Shown here: positions 1 through 11,688 of the stretch, piece after piece
Numbering within the stretch: position 1 is the first letter of the stretch
Layout of the letters: every line of letters begins with the position of its first letter
DNA from: Variovorax paradoxus
Lineage (GTDB): Bacteria; Pseudomonadota; Gammaproteobacteria; Burkholderiales; Burkholderiaceae_C
Direction of reading: 5' to 3'
DNA: 64,000 bases
Assembly: GCA_016806145.1 (NCBI GenBank)
Contig: CP063166.1
Span: 5,580,001 to 5,644,000 of the forward strand
The notes under the pieces: model-generated
The model's database searches: none
What the model saw: the letters and a program-made list of their open reading frames with translations, nothing else
What the model was told of the DNA's origin: nothing
Position numbers and translations under genes: made by a program

Positions 1-2131
1 CGGTCTCGCGGTGCAGCTCGATCTCGCGCACCAGCAGGTGGGTCTGGCGGTTCGATTCCTCCTGCGCCACCTTGCGGCTCTGGTGCGCCAGCACCAGCCA
101 CCAGGCGACGATGCCCGCGATCACCAGCAGCGCCATGTAGGCCTTGAGGAAGCCCGAGCGCAACGAGGCCTGCTGCGCGGCCGCGAGCGCCTGCGCCACC
201 TCGCTCTGCGCGGCCAGCTCGAGCGCGCGCTCGCCGAGCGCGCGCAGCTCCTGCTGGTAGAGCACGCCGAACACCACCGCCAAGAGCGGCACGATGATCA
301 GCATCAGCAGCAGGAAGTGGCCCAGGCCGGTGTCGAGGTAGCGCCAGCTGCGCCGCGGCAGCAGCCAGCGCAGCACCGCCGACCACTGCGCCGACAGGCT
401 CGCATGCGGCTTGCAGAGGTCGCCGCAGCGGGCGTCGAGCGTGCAGCACAGCGAGCAGATCGCGCCCTGGTAGGCCGGGCAGTGGGCCATGTCGGGGCCT
501 TCGTATTCGCGCTCGCAGATCACGCAGCGCTGCACCGCGAGGCGGCGGTAGGCGCCTTCGGACTCGACCCGGGCCCACTGCACCGGCCGGCCAGCGGCCA
601 CTGCGGCGCCCTCGACCGAGCCGCGCGCCAGGTAGTAGCGCCCGCCCGTGGCCCAGGCCAGGAGCGGCGAGGCGACGAGCGCCGTGCCGAGCGCGATCAG
701 CGCCGAGAAGGCCTGCGCCAGCGGCCCGAACACGCCCAGGTGCGCTGTGATCGACAGCAGCGAGGCCAGCGCCATCGCGCCCACGCCCACCGGGTTGATG
801 TCCCACAGGTGGGCGCGCTTGAACTCGATGCCCGGCGGCGACAGGCCCAGCGGCTTGTTGATGACCAGGTCGGCCACCACGGCCATCATCCAGGCGATGG
901 CGATGTTGGCGAACAGCCCGAGCACGTCGCCCAGCGCCTCGAACACGTTCATCTCCATCAGCATGAAGGCGATCAGCGCGTTGAACACCACCCACACCAC
1001 GCGCCCCGGGTGGCTGTGGGCCACGCGCGAGAAGAAGTTGCTCCAGGCCAGCGAGCCCGCGTAGGCGTTGGTGACGTTGATCTTGAGCTGCGAGATCACC
1101 ACGAACAGCGCGGTGGCCGCCACCGCCCAGCCGTAGTTCGGAAACACGTACTCGTAGGCCGCGAGGTACATCTGGTTCGGATCGACCGCGCGCTCCACCG
1201 GCACCATGTGCGTGATCGCGAGGTAGGCCAGCGCGGCGCCGCCCAGCATCTTGACCACGCCCAGCACCACCCAGCCGGGCCCGCCGGCCAGCACCCCGGC
1301 CCACCAGCGGCCGCGGCTGGCAGCGGTGCGCGCGGGCATGAAGCGCAGGTAGTCGGCCTGCTCGCCCATCTGCGTGATGAGCGCGATGCCCACCGTGAGC
1401 GCGGCACCGAACAGGTGCAGGTTGAATCCTTGCGCACCACTCTTGGCGCCGTTGTAGTGCGTGATGCCCGCGAACGCACCAGGATCGCGCACCAGCACAT
1501 AGGCGAAGGGCACGACCAGCATCAGCAGCCACAGCGGCTGCGTCCACAGCTGCAGCCGGCTGATCGCCGACACCCCGTGCGTGACCAGCGGGATCACCAC
1601 CAGCGCGCAGACCAGGTAGCCCCAGACCGGCGGGATGCCCAGCGCCAGCTCGAGCGCGTAGGCCATCACGGCCGCCTCGAGCGCGAAGAAGATGAAGGTG
1701 AAGCTCGCGTAGATCAGCGAGGTCAGCGTGGAGCCGATGTAGCCGAAGCCGGCGCCGCGCGTGAGCAGGTCCATGTCGACGCCGTAGCGCGCCGCGTACA
1801 CGCTGATCGGCAGGCCCGCGAGGAAGATGATCAGCCCCGTGGCCAGGATGGCCCAGAAGGCATTGGCGAAGCCGTACTGCACCAGCAAGGTGGCGCCCAC
1901 TGCCTCGAGGATCAGGAACGAGGCCGCCCCGAAGGCCGTGTTGGCGACCCGCCATTCGGACCATTTGCGAAAGCGCTGCGGCGTGTAGCGCAGCGCATAG
2001 TCCTCGAGGGTTTCGCTCGCGACCCAGCTGTTGTAGTCGCGCCGCACCTTGACGATGCGCTGCGGCGCGTCGTCGGACTCGGTGGGGGGGACGGCGGTGG
2101 GCGGGCCAGGGTTCACACCGTTTCGGTGCAT
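1..2131 (-). CDS. NCS1-family transporter fused to a membrane sensor module (probable sensor histidine kinase), 3' end outside window
   Basis: The frame is open from an ATG at 2131 to the window edge (710 codons seen). Residues about 50-500 read as an NCS1 nucleobase/allantoin/hydantoin-type permease with many hydrophobic helices. Residues about 536-573 form a Cys-rich module (CVIC, HC, CSLCC, RC and LC motifs) that could bind metal. Two more membrane helices follow (about 606-627 and 664-682) around a roughly 36-residue exported loop, then a charged linker ending in [13 protein letters not shown]. That layout, a transporter followed by sensor helices and a coiled linker, is known from transporter-kinase hybrids such as CbrA. 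The kinase domain itself lies beyond position 1, so calling it a kinase is inference. It diverges from ureA across 126 bp, which suggests sensing of urea or a urea-yielding compound. The start is not backed by a strong ribosome site. Confidence 0.75.
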   Translation of the reverse strand, partial: MHRNGVNPGPPTAVPPTESDDAPQRIVKVRRDYNSWVASETLEDYALRYTPQRFRKWSEWRVANTAFGAASFLILEAVGATLLVQYGFANAFWAILATGLIIFLAGLPISVYAARYGVDMDLLTRGAGFGYIGSTLTSLIYASFTFIFFALEAAVMAYALELALGIPPVWGYLVCALVVIPLVTHGVSAISRLQLWTQPLWLLMLVVPFAYVLVRDPGAFAGITHYNGAKSGAQGFNLHLFGAALTVGIALITQMGEQADYLRFMPARTAASRGRWWAGVLAGGPGWVVLGVVKMLGGAALAYLAITHMVPVERAVDPNQMYLAAYEYVFPNYGWAVAATALFVVISQLKINVTNAYAGSLAWSNFFSRVAHSHPGRVVWVVFNALIAFMLMEMNVFEALGDVLGLFANIAIAWMMAVVADLVINKPLGLSPPGIEFKRAHLWDINPVGVGAMALASLLSITAHLGVFGPLAQAFSALIALGTALVASPLLAWATGGRYYLARGSVEGAAVAAGRPVQWARVESEGAYRRLAVQRCVICEREYEGPDMAHCPAYQGAICSLCCTLDARCGDLCKPHASLSAQWSAVLRWLLPRRSWRYLDTGLGHFLLLMLIIVPLLAVVFGVLYQQELRALGERALELAAQSEVAQALAAAQQASLRSGFLKAYMALLVIAGIVAWWLVLAHQSRKVAQEESNRQTHLLVREIELHRET

Positions 2132-2257
2132 CTTTCGTGCCACCCGGCGCCCCGCGGACCCGGCGCCATACGGCATTCGGCGAACAGGGCACGACTGTTG
2201 CAACAGCCCTGCTCTGCCCATAATGGCCGCCTCCTCCCGCCACCCGATGCCGTCTCC

Positions 2258-2560
<303 letters not shown>

Positions 2561-2597
2561 ACGACCGCACACCCAGAACAACCAAGGACAAGCCCTC

Positions 2598-3206
2598 ATG
2601 CGCCCATCCACCCTCTCCTCCAGGACCCTCGCCCTGCTCGCCGCCACCCTGCTGCCCCTGGCGGCCAGCGCCCACACCGGCGTCGACGGCGGCCTGCACC
2701 ACGGCCTCGTGGCCGGCTTCATGCACCCGCTGACCGGCACCGACCACCTCGCGGCGATGGTCGCCGTGGGCGTCTGGAGCGCGCTGTCGGCGCGCCGCGC
2801 CTGGCCCGACCTGCTGTGGGCGCCGCTGGCCTTCGCCGGCATGCTGCTGGCGGGCGCGCTGGTCGGCCTGGCCGGGCTGCAGCTGCCGGCCGTCGAACCG
2901 ATGATCGCGGCCTCGCTGCTGGTGCTGGGCCTGCTGGTGGCCGCGCGCGTGCACCTGCCGGCCGGCGTGGCGATGGCGGTGGTCGGCCTGTTCGCGGTCT
3001 TCCACGGCGTGGCGCACGGCCACGAGCTCGCGGGCGAGCAAGACGCCGCCCTCACCCTCGCCGGCATGGTCGGCGCGACCGTGCTGCTGCATGCCGCCGG
3101 CATCGCGCTGGGCTGGGCGCTGCGCCATGCCAACGCCTGGCTGCCGCGCATCGCGGGCGCCGCGGTGGTCGGCCTCGGCGCCACGCTGCTGGCGCAGGCC
3201 ATCTGA
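2598..3206 (+). CDS. ureJ: HupE/UreJ-family nickel permease
   Basis: The 202-residue product has an N-terminal signal-like helix (cleavage likely after LAASA) followed by HTGVDGG, and then about six hydrophobic helices. The histidine-bearing motifs [12 protein letters not shown] and FHGVAHGHE are typical of the HupE/UreJ family of inner-membrane nickel transporters. Its position between ureA and ureB fits supply of nickel for urease maturation. The distance to the ureB start is only 16 bp, so the genes are very likely cotranscribed. The family call is firm. Nickel as substrate is inferred from the family and the operon. Confidence 0.92.
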   Translation: MRPSTLSSRTLALLAATLLPLAASAHTGVDGGLHHGLVAGFMHPLTGTDHLAAMVAVGVWSALSARRAWPDLLWAPLAFAGMLLAGALVGLAGLQLPAVEPMIAASLLVLGLLVAARVHLPAGVAMAVVGLFAVFHGVAHGHELAGEQDAALTLAGMVGATVLLHAAGIALGWALRHANAWLPRIAGAAVVGLGATLLAQAI

Positions 3207-3222
3207 GGCGAGGCACCGGTCC

Positions 3223-3528
3223 ATGATCCCCGGCGAAATCCTCACCGACGACGGCGACCACCCGCTCAACCCGGGCCGCCGCACCCTCACGCTGGTGGTG
3301 CAGAACACGGCCGACCGGCCGATCCAGGTCGGCTCGCACTACCACTTCGCCGAAACCAACGGCGCCCTCGGCTTCGACCGCGAGGCCGCGCGCGGCATGC
3401 GCCTGAACATCGCCTCGGGCGCCGCGGTGCGCTTCGAGCCGGGGCAGCAGCGCACGGTCGAGCTGGTCGATTTCTCGGGCGACCGCATCGTCTACGGGTT
3501 CCGCGGACTCGTTCAAGGAAAGCTCTAA
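3223..3528 (+). CDS. ureB: Urease beta subunit UreB
   Basis: The 101-residue protein starts MIPGEIL and carries the family stretch [12 protein letters not shown] and the end GLVQGKL. Length and sequence are those of the urease beta chain. The open frame reaches further upstream to 3091, but that part is a shadow inside ureJ; the ATG at 3223 gives the canonical N-terminus. It is separated from ureC by only 3 bp, as expected for subunits made in equal amounts. Confidence 0.97.
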   Translation: MIPGEILTDDGDHPLNPGRRTLTLVVQNTADRPIQVGSHYHFAETNGALGFDREAARGMRLNIASGAAVRFEPGQQRTVELVDFSGDRIVYGFRGLVQGKL

Positions 3529-3531
3529 GCC

Positions 3532-5250
3532 ATGGCCACCATCGGGCGACGCGCCTACGCAGAAATCTTCGGCCCCACGGTGGGCGACCGCGTGCGGCTG
3601 GCCGACACCGATCTGCTGATCGAGGTCGAGGCCGACTACACGCTGCGCGCCGGCGGCTACGGCGAGGAGGTCAAGTTCGGCGGCGGCAAGACGATCCGCG
3701 ACGGCATGGCGCAGTCGCAGCGCACGCGCGCGCAGGGTGCCATCGACACGGTGCTCACCAACGCGCTGATCCTCGACCACTGGGGCATCGTCAAGGCCGA
3801 CATCGGCCTGAAGGACGGCCGCATCGCCGCCATCGGCAAGGCCGGCAATCCCGACGTGCAACCGGGTGTCGATATCGTGATCGGCCCGGGCACCGAGATC
3901 ATCAGCTGCGAGGGCAACATCGTCACCGCCGGCGGCATCGACAGCCACATCCACTTCATCTGCCCGCAGCAGATCGAGGAGGCGCTGGCCTCGGGCGTGA
4001 CGACCATGCTGGGCGGCGGCACCGGCCCCGCCACCGGCACCTTCGCGACCACTTCCACGCCCGGCTCCTGGCACATCGAGCGCATGCTGCAGGCGGCCGA
4101 CGCATTCCCGATGAACCTCGGCTTCCTCGGCAAGGGCAACGCCAGCCTGCCCGGCGCGCTGCACGAGCAGATCGAGGCCGGCGTGATCGGCCTCAAGCTG
4201 CACGAGGACTGGGGCACCACGCCCTCGGCGATCAGCAACTGCCTCGACGTGGCCGAGGCCACCGACACGCAGGTGGCGATTCACAGCGACACGCTCAACG
4301 AATCGGGCTTCGTCGAGAACACGATCGCGGCCGTGGGCGGCCGCGCGATCTGCGCCTTTCACACCGAGGGCGCGGGCGGCGGCCATGCGCCCGACATCCT
4401 GCGCGTGGTGGGCGAGGCGAACTTCCTGCCCTCCTCGACCAACCCCACCATGCCCTACACGGTGAACACGCTCGACGAGCACGTCGACATGCTCATGGTG
4501 TGCCACCACCTCGACGCGGGCATCGCCGAAGACCTGGCCTTCGCCGAATCGCGCATCCGCAAGGAAACCATCGCCGCCGAGGACGTGCTGCACGACCTCG
4601 GCGCGATCAGCATGTTCAGCTCCGACAGCCAGGCCATGGGCCGCGTCGGCGAGGTGGTGCTGCGCTGCTGGCAGACCGCACACAAGATGAAGCTGCAGCG
4701 CGGCACGCTGCCCGAGGACAGCGCGCGCAACGACAACTTCCGCGCGAAGCGCTACGTGGCCAAGTACACGATCAACCCCGCGATCGCGCACGGCATCGCG
4801 CACGAGGTGGGTTCGATCGAGGTCGGCAAGTGGGCCGACATCGTGGTGTGGAAGCCGGCCTTCTTCGGCGTGAAGCCCTTCACCATCATCAAGGGCGGCA
4901 GCATCGCGATGGCGGCGATGGGCGACCCCAACGCCTCGATCCCGACGCCGCAGCCGGTGCACTACCGCCCGATGTTCGGCGCCTATGGCGGCTCGCTCGC
5001 GAAGGGCTCGCTGACCTTCGTCTCGCAGGCCGGCCTGGCCGCGGGCATCAAGGAGCGCTACGGGCTGGCGAAGAACCTGGCGGCGGTGAAGAACATCCGC
5101 AACGTGCGCAAGAAGGACCTGATCCACAACGGCTACACGCCGAAGATGGAGATCGATGCGCAGACCTATGCGGTGCGCGCGGACGGGCAGTTGCTGACCT
5201 GCGAACCGGCGAAGCTGCTGCCGATGGCGCAGCGCTACTTCCTGTTCTGA
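3532..5250 (+). CDS. ureC: Urease alpha (catalytic) subunit UreC
   Basis: The 572-residue protein is the catalytic chain of urease. All metal-centre residues are visible: His139 and His141 in DSHIHF, the carbamylated Lys222 in GLKLHEDWG, His251, His277 in CAFHTEG and Asp365 in [10 protein letters not shown]. The mobile-flap Cys324-His325 pair is in MVCHHLD. The length is standard, with no truncation or missing residue, so the enzyme should be active if nickel insertion works. The ATG overlaps no other gene and follows ureB directly. It is the most strongly conserved gene of the window. Confidence 0.98.
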   Translation: MATIGRRAYAEIFGPTVGDRVRLADTDLLIEVEADYTLRAGGYGEEVKFGGGKTIRDGMAQSQRTRAQGAIDTVLTNALILDHWGIVKADIGLKDGRIAAIGKAGNPDVQPGVDIVIGPGTEIISCEGNIVTAGGIDSHIHFICPQQIEEALASGVTTMLGGGTGPATGTFATTSTPGSWHIERMLQAADAFPMNLGFLGKGNASLPGALHEQIEAGVIGLKLHEDWGTTPSAISNCLDVAEATDTQVAIHSDTLNESGFVENTIAAVGGRAICAFHTEGAGGGHAPDILRVVGEANFLPSSTNPTMPYTVNTLDEHVDMLMVCHHLDAGIAEDLAFAESRIRKETIAAEDVLHDLGAISMFSSDSQAMGRVGEVVLRCWQTAHKMKLQRGTLPEDSARNDNFRAKRYVAKYTINPAIAHGIAHEVGSIEVGKWADIVVWKPAFFGVKPFTIIKGGSIAMAAMGDPNASIPTPQPVHYRPMFGAYGGSLAKGSLTFVSQAGLAAGIKERYGLAKNLAAVKNIRNVRKKDLIHNGYTPKMEIDAQTYAVRADGQLLTCEPAKLLPMAQRYFLF

Positions 5251-5351
5251 GACGGAGCCAGAAAGTCCGGCGCGGCACGCCGGCTTGACAGGCTGCGTAT
5301 CCTTGAAAGCATCGTTCCTGTCTTCAGACGCGCCACGCGTCCCACCGCACC

Positions 5352-5933
5352 ATGCTCACCGCCAACAAACTCATGCCCCAGGGCCGCGGCCTCGCGCCCG
5401 TGCTGCTCAAGCGCGCCGCCACCATCGAACTCGACTGGGACGTGCGCCAGAAAAGCCGTTTCGACGCCACCGATTCGCAGGGCCGGCAGATCGGCGTGTT
5501 CCTGCCGCGCGGCACGGCCGTGCGCGGCGGCGACGTGCTGGTGGCGGAAGACGGTTCGCTGGTGCGCGTGATCGCTGCCCCGCAGCCGGTGTTGCGCATC
5601 ACGCACTGCACGGCCCACGGCACGCCCTTCGACCTGACGCGCGCGGCCTACCACCTGGGCAACCGTCATGTGCCGATCGAGCTCAAGCCCGACCACCTGA
5701 AGATCGAGCCCGACCATGTGCTGGCCGACATGCTGCGGTCGATGCACCTGATCGTGGTGGCGGTCGAGGAGGCCTTCGAACCCGAGGGCGGGGCCTATGG
5801 GTCGCACGAGCATTCGCATGGGGGTGGGCATAGCCATGACCATGATCACTCGCATGGTCATGCGCACTCTTCGGGGCCGAAGCCGCTGGTGTTGGCGCCG
5901 GAACTGCTCGATGGTCACGACCACTCTCACTGA
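5352..5933 (+). CDS. ureE: Urease accessory protein UreE (nickel metallochaperone)
   Basis: The 193-residue protein has the UreE fold region, including the dimer-interface metal site in LGNRHVPIEL. Its last 40 residues are a histidine-rich tail with repeated HSHDHDHSHGHAH-type segments and a terminal DGHDHSH. UreE hands nickel to the UreG/UreF/UreD complex. The His-rich tail adds nickel storage capacity and is present in some bacteria, such as Klebsiella, but absent in others. The gene lies 101 bp after ureC and is followed by a repeat-rich gap of 332 bp before ureF. Confidence 0.95.
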   Translation: MLTANKLMPQGRGLAPVLLKRAATIELDWDVRQKSRFDATDSQGRQIGVFLPRGTAVRGGDVLVAEDGSLVRVIAAPQPVLRITHCTAHGTPFDLTRAAYHLGNRHVPIELKPDHLKIEPDHVLADMLRSMHLIVVAVEEAFEPEGGAYGSHEHSHGGGHSHDHDHSHGHAHSSGPKPLVLAPELLDGHDHSH

Positions 5934-5981
5934 GATGGGGGCTGGGTTCTCTGTTCGAGGCCGTTTGTTTCGGTGGGGGCG

Positions 5982-6077
5982 GGCGCACGCCGACGGGGTA
6001 CTCCCCTCCGCGAATGTCCCCCGCCCTTCGGGCTCCTCCTTTATTTCGCTGCGGGGAGTACCCCATCGACGTGCGCC
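5982..6077. repeat. Palindromic intergenic repeat, unit A
   Basis: A 96-bp unit with 25-bp imperfect terminal inverted repeats (5982-6006 and 6053-6077, 23 of 25 identical), whose inner 12 bases are the exact pair GGGGTACTCCCC / GGGGAGTACCCC. The 46-base core contains TCCTCCTTTATTTCGCTGC. A second copy lies inverted at 6122-6215. The structure resembles REP/BIME or MITE-like dispersed repeats. No coding function is seen. Whether it is dispersed in the genome cannot be told from this window. Confidence 0.85.
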
Positions 6078-6121
6078 AGACGCGCCGTGCTTGATCGACC
6101 GGCACCACCGCTGCGCTTCTC

Positions 6122-6215
6122 GTGCACAGGGCAGTGGGTGCTTCCCGCAGCGAAATAAAGGAGGAGCCGAAGGCGGGGGACATTCGCGGAGGGAAGTACC
6201 CGCTGTCCTGTGCAC
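6122..6215. repeat. Palindromic intergenic repeat, unit B (inverted copy of unit A core)
   Basis: A 94-bp unit with 25-bp terminal inverted repeats (6122-6146 and 6191-6215, 22 of 25 identical). Its core GCAGCGAAATAAAGGAGGA is the reverse complement of the unit A core. The two cores can pair over roughly 60-70 bases, so the RNA between ureE and ureF could form one long stem with a loop of about 69 bases. The flanking arms differ between A and B (GGCGCACG versus GTGCACAGG), so they are related units rather than simple duplicates. Confidence 0.85.
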
Positions 6216-6265
6216 GCGCCCCGGACCAGAACAACCGATGCGCCACCCTTCGGACGTGAGCCGAC

Positions 6266-6946
6266 ATGGCTGACACACCACAGCCCCAAAGCCTCCTCCA
6301 GCTCATCTGGCTCGCCTCCCCCGCCCTCCCGGTCGGCGGCTTCTCGTACTCCGAAGGTGTCGAGGCCGCCGTCGAATGGGCCGGCGTCGACACCGAGGCC
6401 AGCGCGGCCGAATGGCTGTCCGACCAGTTGCACCTGAGCTTCACGCGCGGCGACCTCGCGCTGGTCGCGCAGGCCATCGCCGCCTGGCGCGCCGACGACA
6501 AACAGCGCATCCGCACGCTCAACGACTGGGTGCTGCAGACGCGCGAATCGGCCGAGTTCTTCCTGCAGACCGAACAGATGGGCCGCTCCTTCGTCGAATG
6601 GCTCAAGCTGCACCATGCCGACACGGCCGAGGTCTTCGCCGGCCTGCCCGCGAGCTATCCCGTGGCCTTCGCGTTCGCGGCCCACCGCTCGGGTGCTTCG
6701 GTGCACGACGGCTGCCTGGCCTTTGCCTTCGGCTGGGCCGAGAACATGGTTGCGGCCGCGGTCAAGGCCGTGCCGCTGGGGCAGAGCGCGGGACAGCGCA
6801 TCCTCGGGCGGCTCGCGCAGGAGATTCCCGCGGCCGTGAACCATGCGATGCAGCTGTCGGACGACGATCGGCAGGCCTTCGCACCGCTCCTGGCCGTGCT
6901 GTCGGCGCGGCACGAAACCCAGTATTCGCGGCTCTTCCGCAGCTAG
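6266..6946 (+). CDS. ureF: Urease accessory protein UreF
   Basis: The 226-residue protein shows the UreF signatures [11 protein letters not shown] near residue 20-30, the segment [15 protein letters not shown] and a C-terminal [14 protein letters not shown]. UreF binds UreD and gates the GTPase UreG during nickel insertion into urease. It follows the palindromic repeat pair and precedes ureG by 23 bp. Length is normal for the family. The ATG at 6266 yields the expected start, upstream of the conserved [17 protein letters not shown]. Confidence 0.95.
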   Translation: MADTPQPQSLLQLIWLASPALPVGGFSYSEGVEAAVEWAGVDTEASAAEWLSDQLHLSFTRGDLALVAQAIAAWRADDKQRIRTLNDWVLQTRESAEFFLQTEQMGRSFVEWLKLHHADTAEVFAGLPASYPVAFAFAAHRSGASVHDGCLAFAFGWAENMVAAAVKAVPLGQSAGQRILGRLAQEIPAAVNHAMQLSDDDRQAFAPLLAVLSARHETQYSRLFRS

Positions 6947-6969
6947 ATTCTTTTCTTCACGCACCCACC

Positions 6970-7620
6970 ATGACCTCCGCCCTGCACCACATCCCCAACC
7001 GCACCAAGAAGCTGCCGCCGCTGCGCGTGGGCATCGGCGGCCCCGTCGGCTCGGGCAAGACCACGCTGCTGGAGATGCTCTGCAAGTCGATGCGCGACAG
7101 CTATGACCTGGTCGCGATCACCAACGACATCTACACCAAGGAAGACCAGCGCCTGCTGACCGTGGCCGGCGCGCTGCCGGCCGAACGCATCATGGGCGTG
7201 GAGACCGGCGGCTGCCCGCACACCGCGATCCGCGAGGATGCCTCGATCAACCTCGAGGCCATCGACCGCATGCTCGAGGACTTTCCCGATGCCGACGTGG
7301 TGTTCGTCGAATCGGGCGGCGACAACCTCGCGGCCACCTTCAGCCCCGAGCTCTCGGACCTCACGATCTACGTCATCGACGTGGCCGCGGGCGAGAAGAT
7401 CCCGCGCAAGGGCGGCCCCGGCATCACCAAGAGCGACCTGTTCGTCATCAACAAGACCGACCTCGCGCCCTACGTGGGCGCCAACCTCGACGTGATGGAA
7501 CAGGACACGCAGCGCATGCGCCGCCAGAAGCCCTACGTGATGACCAACCTCAAGACCCTGACCGGCGTGGCCGAGGTCGTGCGCTTCATCGAGGAGCGCG
7601 GGATGCTCAAGACGGCCTGA
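6970..7620 (+). CDS. ureG: Urease accessory GTPase UreG
   Basis: The 216-residue SIMIBI-class GTPase has the P-loop [10 protein letters not shown] near residues 23-32, the CPH nickel-binding motif in [11 protein letters not shown], and the guanine-specificity motif NKTDL. It hydrolyses GTP to drive nickel delivery to the urease apoenzyme together with UreE, UreF and UreD. It is the last gene of the operon in this window and is convergent with the next leftward gene, 10 bp away. An upstream in-frame extension exists, but the ATG at 6970 gives the family N-terminus. Confidence 0.97.
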   Translation: MTSALHHIPNRTKKLPPLRVGIGGPVGSGKTTLLEMLCKSMRDSYDLVAITNDIYTKEDQRLLTVAGALPAERIMGVETGGCPHTAIREDASINLEAIDRMLEDFPDADVVFVESGGDNLAATFSPELSDLTIYVIDVAAGEKIPRKGGPGITKSDLFVINKTDLAPYVGANLDVMEQDTQRMRRQKPYVMTNLKTLTGVAEVVRFIEERGMLKTA

Positions 7621-7630
7621 GGCCGTCGCT

Positions 7631-8152
7631 TCACAGCTCGCTGCCGTCGCGCAGCTGGCGCTGCTTGTAGACCAGCCGCACGCTCGCGCGGCGCGGATCG
7701 CCCACGCGCTGCACGTAGACGTCCATCTCGCCGCTGCTCCAGGCCGCATAGGCGCTGCCCGGATCGTTGGCCGCGAGCTCGGCACCGAAGGCACCGCGGC
7801 CCCACTGCAGCAACTCGGCGAAGGCCGCGCCGCCGCCATCGGGCAGGCCTTGCGCCGAGGCCGCGTACTCGACGCGCCGCAACTGCGAATCGGCGAAGAA
7901 GAAGGTCGGCTCGAACACCAGCCCCGCCAGGGCCTGGGGCGCGCCATGCCAGCTGCCCAGCAGGCCGCCCGCGAGCCGCTGCGGCCGCGCTACGCGCTCG
8001 GCCGAAGGCAGCGCGGCGCGCAGCTCGTCGGCCGACATGCCGAGCCGCACGCCGGGCGGCAGCGCTTGCGCCTGCGCGGCGAGGCTTGCGAGACAGAGGG
8101 CACCGGCGCCGAGCAGGCGCGCTACGGGTGAAGAGAAGGAAGGAATGGACAT
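7631..8152 (-). CDS. Exported protein of unknown function
   Basis: The 173-residue product starts MSIPSFSSPVARLLGAGALC, followed by a likely signal peptidase site after LAAQAQA. The mature part contains LRLGMSADELRAALP-like spacing (GVRLGMSADELRAALPSAER), typical of small periplasmic proteins that begin with a short conserved GMS motif, and ends in a beta-rich region with VRLVYKQRQL. I do not recognise a family with a known role. The frame continues upstream to 8245 but the signal peptide fixes the start at 8152. It is convergent with ureG and divergent from the hydratase gene. Confidence 0.75.
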   Translation of the reverse strand: MSIPSFSSPVARLLGAGALCLASLAAQAQALPPGVRLGMSADELRAALPSAERVARPQRLAGGLLGSWHGAPQALAGLVFEPTFFFADSQLRRVEYAASAQGLPDGGGAAFAELLQWGRGAFGAELAANDPGSAYAAWSSGEMDVYVQRVGDPRRASVRLVYKQRQLRDGSEL

Positions 8153-8267
8153 CGGGCAACGACGAAACGGGCGACAGCGGCCTGTGACCCGCAGTATCGC
8201 CCCGAGTTCGCGACGGCACCGTGTAACTGCCGATACCCGACCCATTCGCCCTTTGTAGACTGCGCCG

Positions 8268-9065
8268 ATGACACCTCAAGACGTGCTCGACCACTACGAC
8301 CGGGCCGCGCTGTGGCCCGCCGATCGCCCCGACCGCACTGCCGCCGGCCTGCCCGCCGCCTATGCCGACGCGCTCGCGCTGCGCGCCCTGCGGCTCGCGC
8401 GCGGCGAACGGCCCGTGGGCTACAAGGTCGGCTTCACCAACCGCACCATCTGGCAACGCTATGGCGTTTTCGCGCCGATCTGGGGCCCGGTGTGGAACAC
8501 CACGCTGACGCTGTGCGACGGCCGAGGCAGCGTCGACCTCGCGGGCACGGTGCAGCCGCGCATCGAGCCCGAAGTCGTGTTCGGCATCGCCGCCACGCCG
8601 CCGCAGGGTGCCACGCTCGAGAAGCTGTTCGCCTGCGTCGAATGGATCGCGCCGGGCTTCGAAATCGTGCAGTCGCACTGCGAAGGCTGGAAGTTCGGCG
8701 CCGCCGACACCGTGGCCGATGGCGCGCTGCATGCGCGCCTGCTGGTCGGACGGCAGCGGCCGCCGCGCGAGTTCGCGAGCGACGGCGCGGCGCTCGATGC
8801 GCTGCTCGCGCGCACGCGCCTGCGCCTGTCGCGCAACGGCACGCAGGTCGAGGAAGGCACGGGCGCCAACGTGCTCGACGGCCCGCTGCATGCGCTGCTG
8901 CACTTCCTGCACGAGCTGCAGGCCTGCCCCGGCGCACCCGCGCTGCAGCCGGGCGAGGTGGTCACCACCGGCACCTGGACCGACGCCTGGCCGATCGCGC
9001 CCGGCCAGGTCTGGCGCAGCGAGTTCGACGCGCCCTTCGACGGCATCGAAGTCACGCTGCGCTGA
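8268..9065 (+). CDS. 2-keto-4-pentenoate hydratase / fumarylacetoacetase-family enzyme
   Basis: The 265-residue protein matches the MhpD/TesE-type hydratase fold: GYKVGFTNRTIW near residues 47-58, the metal-ligand region RIEPEVVFGI near 100, IAPGFEIVQSH near 127 and TTGTWTDAWPI near the C-terminus. Such enzymes add water to 2-hydroxy-penta-2,4-dienoates in meta-cleavage of aromatics, or act on related oxo-acids. No other meta-cleavage gene is nearby, so the substrate cannot be assigned. It stands alone between the exported protein and the leftward alkB. Confidence 0.85.
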   Translation: MTPQDVLDHYDRAALWPADRPDRTAAGLPAAYADALALRALRLARGERPVGYKVGFTNRTIWQRYGVFAPIWGPVWNTTLTLCDGRGSVDLAGTVQPRIEPEVVFGIAATPPQGATLEKLFACVEWIAPGFEIVQSHCEGWKFGAADTVADGALHARLLVGRQRPPREFASDGAALDALLARTRLRLSRNGTQVEEGTGANVLDGPLHALLHFLHELQACPGAPALQPGEVVTTGTWTDAWPIAPGQVWRSEFDAPFDGIEVTLR

Positions 9066-9074
9066 GCGCGCGGC

Positions 9075-9728
9075 TCAGCCGGCCTTGCGGAAGGTCAGGT
9101 TGATGCGCACGCTGCCCAGCAGCGGATGCGGCTTGTCCTTGAGCGGCAGCACGCCATGGAAGCGCAGCCGGTCGGGACCGCCCCACACCACCACGTCGCC
9201 ATGCGCGAGCGGCACGCGCTCGACCGCGTCACCGCGCGCGAGCCCGCCGAACTGGAACACCGCCGGCATGCCCAGCGACACCGAGACGATCGGCGCGCCA
9301 TGGTCGCGTTCGTCGCGGTCCTGGTGCAGCGAGAGCCGGGTGCCGGGCTGGTAGCGGTTGACCAGGCAGGCATCGGGCGCGAAGCCCGGGAAACCCGCCG
9401 TCTCGGCCGCCTCGCGGGCGAGCCGCGCGAACGCGGCGGGCATCGCGGGCCAGGGCTTCTGCGACAGCGGATCGATCGCGTCGTAGCGGTAGCCGCTGCG
9501 ATCGCTGACCCAGCCCAGCGGACCGCAGTTCGTCATCGCCACCGACATGGTGTAGCCGCCGGGCGTCACCAGGTGCCGGAACGGCGACACGCCCTCGAGG
9601 CCCGGCAGCGCCGCCAGCAGCTCGCTCGCGAAAGGCAGCGCGAAGCCGCGCAGCACGCAGGCACCCGGGCCCAGCGGCTCGGGTGCGCGAAACGGTTCGT
9701 CGGTGGCGGGGAAGAGCTCGAGGGTCAT
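9075..9728 (-). CDS. alkB: AlkB-like 2-oxoglutarate/Fe(II) dioxygenase (alkylated DNA repair)
   Basis: The 217-residue protein has the AlkB core: a substrate-loop segment TPGGYTMSVAMTNCG near 56-70, NRYQPGTRLSLHQDRDE carrying the HxD iron motif, VSLGMPAVFQFGG, and the C-terminal RFHGVLPL His plus RINLTFR arginine for 2-oxoglutarate. It oxidatively removes alkyl lesions such as 1-methyladenine and 3-methylcytosine. The length and motifs fit AlkB of Escherichia coli. The long open frame upstream of 9728 runs antisense or out of context, so ATG 9728 is the start. Confidence 0.93.
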   Translation of the reverse strand: MTLELFPATDEPFRAPEPLGPGACVLRGFALPFASELLAALPGLEGVSPFRHLVTPGGYTMSVAMTNCGPLGWVSDRSGYRYDAIDPLSQKPWPAMPAAFARLAREAAETAGFPGFAPDACLVNRYQPGTRLSLHQDRDERDHGAPIVSVSLGMPAVFQFGGLARGDAVERVPLAHGDVVVWGGPDRLRFHGVLPLKDKPHPLLGSVRINLTFRKAG

Positions 9729-9811
9729 GGCGGATACGGCCCTCGAAAATACCGCAAGCCGGCGTACCGGGTCCGGCCGGTTCCGGACATCCGGTGCCGC
9801 CGCGGTGGTTC

Positions 9812-11579
<1,768 letters not shown>

Positions 11580-11688
11580 GTCGTCTCCTTGATTGAACGC
11601 TCGTGGACCAAAGCACGGTAAAGGAGAGGCATCGGGCTGTCAATCGAGCGCGCGACAGCATTCCGGCGGCGCATGCGGCCGGCGCGGT

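Noticed and set aside
3052..5127. 691-codon leftward open frame opposite ureC
   Set aside because: Antisense shadow of the conserved urease alpha gene; composition rich in Arg, Ala and His with no family motif.
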